A DNA stretch of 64,000 nucleotides, from contig NZ_KZ819036.1 in NCBI RefSeq assembly GCF_003115845.1, positions 55,489 through 119,488 on the forward strand. The letters are read 5' to 3'. The notes beneath the pieces were generated by a model. That model saw nothing but the letters and a program-made list of their open reading frames with translations, searched no databases and had not been told where the DNA came from. The position numbers and the translations under genes were made by a program. Of this stretch, positions 59,463-64,000 are shown one piece after another. This DNA comes from Brenneria roseae subsp. roseae. GTDB lineage: Bacteria; Pseudomonadota; Gammaproteobacteria; Enterobacterales; Enterobacteriaceae. The stretch's first letter is position 1. Each line of letters opens with the position of its first letter.

Positions 59463-60365
59463 TTATTCGGCGGTAATGGTAAGCGCCTTCAGGCTATCAC
59501 TCATCGGCCATTGTAAATTGATACCCTTGCCGGGTATCGGCTGAGTAAACCAGCGTGAATAGATACGGTTCATCTCGGCACTGCGATAAATATTACGCAG
59601 CGCCGTATTAACGGCCTCTCTGAAATCGTCATCATTGAGGCGCACCATAAAACCATAGGGCATCTGTTCACTCACTGGCTCGGAGGAGACCGTATAATCC
59701 TGCGGATTGGGGGATGCGGCAATCATGGTATAGAGCAGAATATCATCCATAGCAAAAGCAGACACTTTTTCCTGACCGACCAGATCGAACGCCTTCTGGA
59801 GCGTATCAACCGCGACAATGGACAAATTCAGCGTCTTTTCCCGGTTAACCAGGGTGATCTGGCTGACGTTCACCGTACCCAATGCGACGCTAACGCTCCT
59901 TCCACGCAGATCGGTCAGCGTACGCAGGTTATTTTTAGCCAGAGCGACATAATAAGTGGTAACGAAAAAGTGGCTATGGGTAAACGCAACGCTACGGCGA
60001 CGTTCGGCAGTATTGGTACTCGCCACGCATTCAATATCAATAGCCCCGCTATTAAGTAACTGCACACGGTTGCTCGGGGTGCGAAACACATATTCTATAT
60101 TAAGCCGCTTTAGCCCAAGCTGCGCCTGTAGCGCTTGCGCTACCCGCTCACACAGATCGATGGAGTAACCGATGATGCGTCCGTCAGGGCCGACATAGGA
60201 AAAAGGCGGTGTAATACCGTAACCGATGCGCAGAGTTTCCGTTTGCCGAATGCGTTCCAGCGTTGAAATAGACCGTTCGGCACGCGCCAGGCTGCTTTCC
60301 GCGATAGCTAACAGGAGCAGCAGAGAAAGAAAAGTACGGTATAAGCGTTTACCACGTTCACGCAT
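59463..60365 (-). CDS. Periplasmic amino-acid-binding protein, GltI-like (family 3), copy 1
   Basis: The 300-residue protein has a signal peptide (hydrophobic 11-23, cleavage after RA at about 28) and a type II periplasmic binding fold. Ligand-site blocks resemble the glutamate/aspartate receptor GltI: YGITPPFSYVGPDGRIIGYSIDLC split over 46-69, IDIECVASTNTAERR and AMDDILLY. It is related to the next gene (60379) by eye, so they are tandem paralogues. No permease or ATPase gene is nearby, and the two lie behind a GGDEF-EAL gene, suggesting a sensing role. It has an AAGGAGA site 13 bases after the preceding gene. Confidence 0.82.
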   Translation of the reverse strand: MRERGKRLYRTFLSLLLLLAIAESSLARAERSISTLERIRQTETLRIGYGITPPFSYVGPDGRIIGYSIDLCERVAQALQAQLGLKRLNIEYVFRTPSNRVQLLNSGAIDIECVASTNTAERRRSVAFTHSHFFVTTYYVALAKNNLRTLTDLRGRSVSVALGTVNVSQITLVNREKTLNLSIVAVDTLQKAFDLVGQEKVSAFAMDDILLYTMIAASPNPQDYTVSSEPVSEQMPYGFMVRLNDDDFREAVNTALRNIYRSAEMNRIYSRWFTQPIPGKGINLQWPMSDSLKALTITAE

Positions 60366-60378
60366 ACATCATTCTCCT

Positions 60379-61341
60379 TTAGTCTAAATATTCTTTCGGA
60401 TCGGCAAAAAGTGACTTAAGGTGCGGAGGCATAGGAAAATTCAGGTTTATTCCGTCTGGCGGGACGGGAGCAAGGAACCATTTGGCATAAATGTCATCAA
60501 TTTCGCCATCGGTGAAAATAGTGCGCAGTTCCGCGTTCACCACGCGTTTGAAGGCCAGATCGCCCGGCCGAATCAGAATACCATAGGGCTCAGATCGGCT
60601 TAATGCATCTTCTGAAATCACAAAATCCGCCGGGCTGGGGGAAGAAGCGATCAGCCCGGCCAGCAGAATATCATCCATCACAAAAGCCGAGGCTTTGCCG
60701 TTCGCAACCTGCGCGAACGCTTCCTCATTGGTTTTTTTCAACATAATGGAAATATTGAGTCTCATACGGTGATTCAAGGCAATCAGTTGCCCGACGTTAA
60801 TCGTTCCGGTTGCTGCCGACACGCTGCGCCCGGCCAAATCGCCGATATGGTTAATCCCCGCGTTTGTCTTCGCCACAAAACGCGTGGCCGTTACGAAATG
60901 AGGAAAAGTAAACTCGGCCATCTTGCGCCGTTCGGCGCTGTTGGTCGTCGCCGCGCATTCAAGATCGATCCCCCCGTTTCTGATGAGAGGGAAACGCGTG
61001 GCGGTCGTCACCGGAACAAACACGATATGAATCTCATCCAGCTTCAGATACGTTTTGATCCCCTCAACAATCCGCAAACAGAGATCGACCGAGTAACCCG
61101 TCGCGTTGCCGTTCACCACATAAGAAAAAGGGAGTTCATCGGTACGGTGCCCGAGCTTTATCGTTTTGGTTGCCGCAATGTTTGTCAGAGCACTCTCACT
61201 GCCTGACGGGCTCATCGCCCCAGCCAACCGCCAGGGAAGCAGACAAATGACCGCAATAATCGCGCCCAGCCTGACAAAAGTGCGCCAATTGCAATACCAA
61301 ATCATGACAACACAGGAAAACCTCGTTCTTTGTCTCTGCAT
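60379..61341 (-). CDS. Periplasmic amino-acid-binding protein, GltI-like (family 3), copy 2
   Basis: The 320-residue product begins at ATG 61341 behind AGGGATG; the longer frame would need a TTG start. The N-terminus is an unusually long leader (basic start, hydrophobic core at about 25-40, cleavage after LAGA near 42). The mature part has GHRTDELPFSYVVNG, IDLECAATTNSAERRKMAEF, GTINVGQLIALN and FVMDDILLAGL, the GltI pattern for acidic amino acids. It lies 28 bases after the GGDEF-EAL gene and 13 before its paralogue. Probably secreted to the periplasm and part of a signalling operon. Confidence 0.82.
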   Translation of the reverse strand: MQRQRTRFSCVVMIWYCNWRTFVRLGAIIAVICLLPWRLAGAMSPSGSESALTNIAATKTIKLGHRTDELPFSYVVNGNATGYSVDLCLRIVEGIKTYLKLDEIHIVFVPVTTATRFPLIRNGGIDLECAATTNSAERRKMAEFTFPHFVTATRFVAKTNAGINHIGDLAGRSVSAATGTINVGQLIALNHRMRLNISIMLKKTNEEAFAQVANGKASAFVMDDILLAGLIASSPSPADFVISEDALSRSEPYGILIRPGDLAFKRVVNAELRTIFTDGEIDDIYAKWFLAPVPPDGINLNFPMPPHLKSLFADPKEYLD

Positions 61342-61369
61342 ATCATCCCTGCCTTCACTAACCAATGAT

Positions 61370-63592
61370 TCAGATCTGAATGGGTCGAAAGTGGTTCTGC
61401 GCTACTCTGGTGATTGGCTCAGTGTTCCCCAAAAGCGTCCCTTGCATATATTGGCACCCGGCGCTGATTAACCATTGCCGCTGCTGGTCGGTTTCCACCC
61501 CTTCCGCCGCAGCCTCCATCCCTAAGCGCTGCACCAGAGCGATAATCGTACTGACGATAATCCGGTTTGCTTCACGCTCTGCCAGACCCGCTATCAACCC
61601 TCGTTCCAGCTTCACTCTGGTGAAAGGAAAATCAGTCAGGCAATCAAGCGAGGCGTAGCCCGTTCCCAGATCATCCAACGCGATGCCGATCCCCAGCCCG
61701 CGGATCGCCTGTAGCACCGGCAGAGCAACCTCACGATCCAGCATGACGGATTCCGTCACCTCAATTTCCAGACAGGAAGGCGGCAAGCCGCTTTCCGCCA
61801 ATGCGCACGCCAGGATCTCCACCAGCCCGGAGCGGTTAAGCTGAACAACCGATATGTTCACCGATACAAACCGACCATCCATATGCGACGCGGCGTCGGC
61901 GCAGGCCCGGCGGATAATCCATTCACCCAGCTTGACGATCACCCCGGTTTTTTCCGCCAGATCAATAAACGCATCGGGTAACAATAACCCATGTTCGGGA
62001 TGACGCCACCGAATCAATGCTTCATAGCCGACGATTGTGCGATCGGCACGACACAATGGCTGGTAATAAAGCTCAAACTCATCGCGTTCAATCCCGCCTT
62101 CGATATCCCAATCATGGCGATTATGACGTGAATTCGGCATGGTCATGCCACATTCAAAAAAATGGTAATTACCACGCCCGGTATTTTTAGAGGTATATAG
62201 CGCGAGATCGGCGCTCTCCATCAGGACACGGGCCGTATCGCCATACAAAGGGGCGCAGACAATACCGATACTGATGCCAACATACATTTCGTTACCGTCG
62301 TAATAAAAAGGCGAAGCAATCTCTCTGATAATCTGTTCGGCCAGCAGGCGCCCCTCCAGCACCTGGCTACAGCGCACCAATTGGATCACGGCAAATTCAT
62401 CCCCTCCCAGCCTGGCGATAAAATCATCGCTTCCAAGCAGCACGGTGATGCGTGAGCTAACGTTGATCAACAGCTCATCGCCAGCAGCATGGCCGAACGT
62501 ATCATTGACCGCCTTAAAGCGATCGAGATCGAGCAGCAGCAGGTTAAAATGCACGCCCTTCGACATCAGTTTCGCAATCGCCGTATCAAGCGCCAGACTG
62601 AAAAAAGTGCGGTTCGGCAAACCGGTCAGGGAATCATGGTGTGCCATATATTCCATTTTCTGCGCCGTTTCTTTCACCTGTTGCAGATATTCCCGTTCAA
62701 CCACGGCCTGCCTCAGCTTCTCGATCGCCGCCGCCAGACGGCCGATTTCATCATTTCTCTCCAGAAAGGGCGTGATATTGCCCGTGTCATCCTGCGCAAT
62801 GCGGGTCACCGCCTGGATAAGCACCGGTACTGAATAAAAAAACTGTTTCACGGGGAGCATGATGATAAAGCCCGTGACGATCAATATCGCAAGCAGGGCC
62901 AATAGAGAATGGCGCAATAGCGTATTGTGGATTTTATAGAGATCCTGTTTCCCGCCGATGCTGCTCACAATCGCGCCAAGGATATTGCCGGAGGGCGTAA
63001 ATACCGGAAGAACGCTGGCAAAATACACCTGCTGTTCAATGCGGATAAAACCGGAGAATGCGTTTCCCAGCGCCTCTGGCGTTATTGCTTTTCCTGCTTC
63101 GGATTCGAGCATACTGCCGCCGGCAACGCCGTCCGCATTCGTTATGCTGATAAACCCTTCTTGTGCTGTATAGCGGAAAAGCCAGACATCATTACGCGTT
63201 TGGGTCGCCGCCATCGCCAATACATCGGCGGGATTGAACCCCGTCTCAAGGATGTATTCATCGTCGCCTAAAAAACGATCGGTCACGATTCTGACAACCT
63301 GACCCGACTCGTTCACATTCACAGTAATCGAAGTATAAATACTGCGAATAATATAACTGGTAATATGGGCGTTCATTTCCGCCTGGCGTCGCCATTGTTC
63401 CTGCGAGCTTCTGTCTACGATCATCCAGCCCGCTGCGGCGCCGACGGCATAAGAAAAAACAATGCCTACCACAATAAATAATGTGACTTTTCCTAAAATT
63501 GAGCCATACCCAAACCGCGGACCCCGCGCAGGTGACTCGCCATCATTCGGTATGTCTCTATTTACTGCCTTATTTAATTGGATTCGTGGCAT
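61370..63592 (-). CDS. Membrane GGDEF-EAL protein with periplasmic sensor domain
   Basis: c-di-GMP enzyme of 740 residues. A membrane segment (about 34-57), a periplasmic Cache-like sensor (58-225), a second membrane segment (about 228-248), HAMP (about 250-303), GGDEF (about 318-480) and EAL (about 495-735). The cyclase motif GGDEF is intact at 396-400. The inhibitory RxxD site is lost (GSDD at 387-390). The EAL domain keeps the catalytic set: EAL 524-526, Asn579, Glu611/614, DD 640-641, Lys661, Glu697/700 and Gln717. Thus both activities are possible. First gene of an operon with two periplasmic binding proteins, recalling V. cholerae MbaA with its receptor NspS. Confidence 0.88.
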   Translation of the reverse strand: MPRIQLNKAVNRDIPNDGESPARGPRFGYGSILGKVTLFIVVGIVFSYAVGAAAGWMIVDRSSQEQWRRQAEMNAHITSYIIRSIYTSITVNVNESGQVVRIVTDRFLGDDEYILETGFNPADVLAMAATQTRNDVWLFRYTAQEGFISITNADGVAGGSMLESEAGKAITPEALGNAFSGFIRIEQQVYFASVLPVFTPSGNILGAIVSSIGGKQDLYKIHNTLLRHSLLALLAILIVTGFIIMLPVKQFFYSVPVLIQAVTRIAQDDTGNITPFLERNDEIGRLAAAIEKLRQAVVEREYLQQVKETAQKMEYMAHHDSLTGLPNRTFFSLALDTAIAKLMSKGVHFNLLLLDLDRFKAVNDTFGHAAGDELLINVSSRITVLLGSDDFIARLGGDEFAVIQLVRCSQVLEGRLLAEQIIREIASPFYYDGNEMYVGISIGIVCAPLYGDTARVLMESADLALYTSKNTGRGNYHFFECGMTMPNSRHNRHDWDIEGGIERDEFELYYQPLCRADRTIVGYEALIRWRHPEHGLLLPDAFIDLAEKTGVIVKLGEWIIRRACADAASHMDGRFVSVNISVVQLNRSGLVEILACALAESGLPPSCLEIEVTESVMLDREVALPVLQAIRGLGIGIALDDLGTGYASLDCLTDFPFTRVKLERGLIAGLAEREANRIIVSTIIALVQRLGMEAAAEGVETDQQRQWLISAGCQYMQGTLLGNTEPITRVAQNHFRPIQI

Positions 63593-64000
63593 GATCAGTC
63601 AAAACTCTTATATTGGTTATATCCGCCCCGGAAAATAAAAATAATTAAATATTTTCAACCAATTACAGACTATTCATTATAGGCAATAGTTATCCACGAG
63701 TTATATTAAATAACGGGTTTTGGCCGATAGGGATCATTATCAAAGATCGTTAAAAAACGGCTAACGCGCCTGATCACAATAAACTCAGCATATTATAAAT
63801 ATATAGATACCTGCATTTGTTATACCATTAAAAATTAAGTTAACAATGGTTTATTCAAAAATAGTTTATCCTTATATACCCAATAAATTTCAAGCGTCAG
63901 GACAAAACGTTATCGTTTTGAGCAACGCAACGTGTTGGCCCTTTACGGCTGACGAATCCCCAGCAAAGAATTAAGTATTTTTGATAAATCGCCATAAATT
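63593..64000. other. Upstream region of the GGDEF-EAL operon with repeat
   Basis: The last 408 bases hold no gene. The first 280 are AT-rich and should contain the promoter of the GGDEF-EAL operon (minus strand). The end contains a copy of the dispersed repeat described separately at 63875. No operator was recognised. Confidence 0.5.
63875..63968. repeat. Dispersed enterobacterial repeat, copy at the window end
   Basis: Starts TATACCCAATAAATTTCAAG and continues with a perfect hairpin CAAAACG-TTAT-CGTTTTG (63903-63920), then GAATCCCCAGCAAAG, a known inner part of the family. The right end is not clear and may lie outside the window. Confidence 0.55.

Overview
The window reads as a chromosomal segment of a plant-associated or environmental member of the Enterobacterales, closest in style to the Pectobacteriaceae (Brenneria, Pectobacterium, Dickeya). 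The backbone genes (pckA, envZ-ompR, greB, tex, bioH, gntX, nfuA, malQ-malP, glpR, glpG, glpE) lie in the same relative order as in Escherichia coli. Their products are near-identical in motif and length to the E. coli proteins. The genus assignment is inference.
The backbone is repeatedly interrupted. (1) Between greB and tex lie a two-domain OlsF-like ornithine-lipid synthase, pyruvate oxidase poxB and a divergent citrate synthase paralogue in which an active-site His is Asn. (2) Between tex and bioH, where E. coli has feoABC, there are about 26 kb of accessory DNA. It holds an operon of alkaline phosphatase, a small exported protein and an ABC exporter-type transporter with a His/Asp-rich loop, then acrD. 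Next comes a visibly AT-rich island (about 19.5-33.0 kb) with a PRD regulator, a NERD protein, a fructose-type PTS, a class II aldolase, an iron alcohol dehydrogenase, an extra HPr and a four-gene CoA pathway (ligase, CoA-transferase, 3-hydroxyacyl-CoA dehydrogenase, thiolase). A fra-type Amadori-product operon (fraR-fraB-fraD-fraA, no fraE) closes this block. (3) malP directly follows glpR, with malT and the rtc genes absent from the interval. (4) glpE is separated from glpG by an oppositely oriented 5.3-kb cluster: an HTH-sugar kinase fusion, a DapA-family lyase and a tripartite tricarboxylate transporter. (5) Beyond glpE lies the complete L-ascorbate regulon ulaR, ulaG and ulaABCDEF. It is followed by an operon of a membrane GGDEF-EAL protein and two GltI-like periplasmic binding proteins with no permease.
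Functionally the insertions are mostly carbon-acquisition modules: PTS import plus aldol cleavage plus short acyl-CoA oxidation or synthesis, Amadori compounds from decaying plant matter, organic or sugar acids through the TTT system, and ascorbate. The rest is envelope and signalling (ornithine lipid, metal/phosphate ABC operon, multidrug efflux, c-di-GMP). Dispersed enterobacterial palindromic repeats sit in at least four intergenic gaps, several at module junctions. No rRNA, tRNA, CRISPR array, intact insertion sequence or phage gene was seen.
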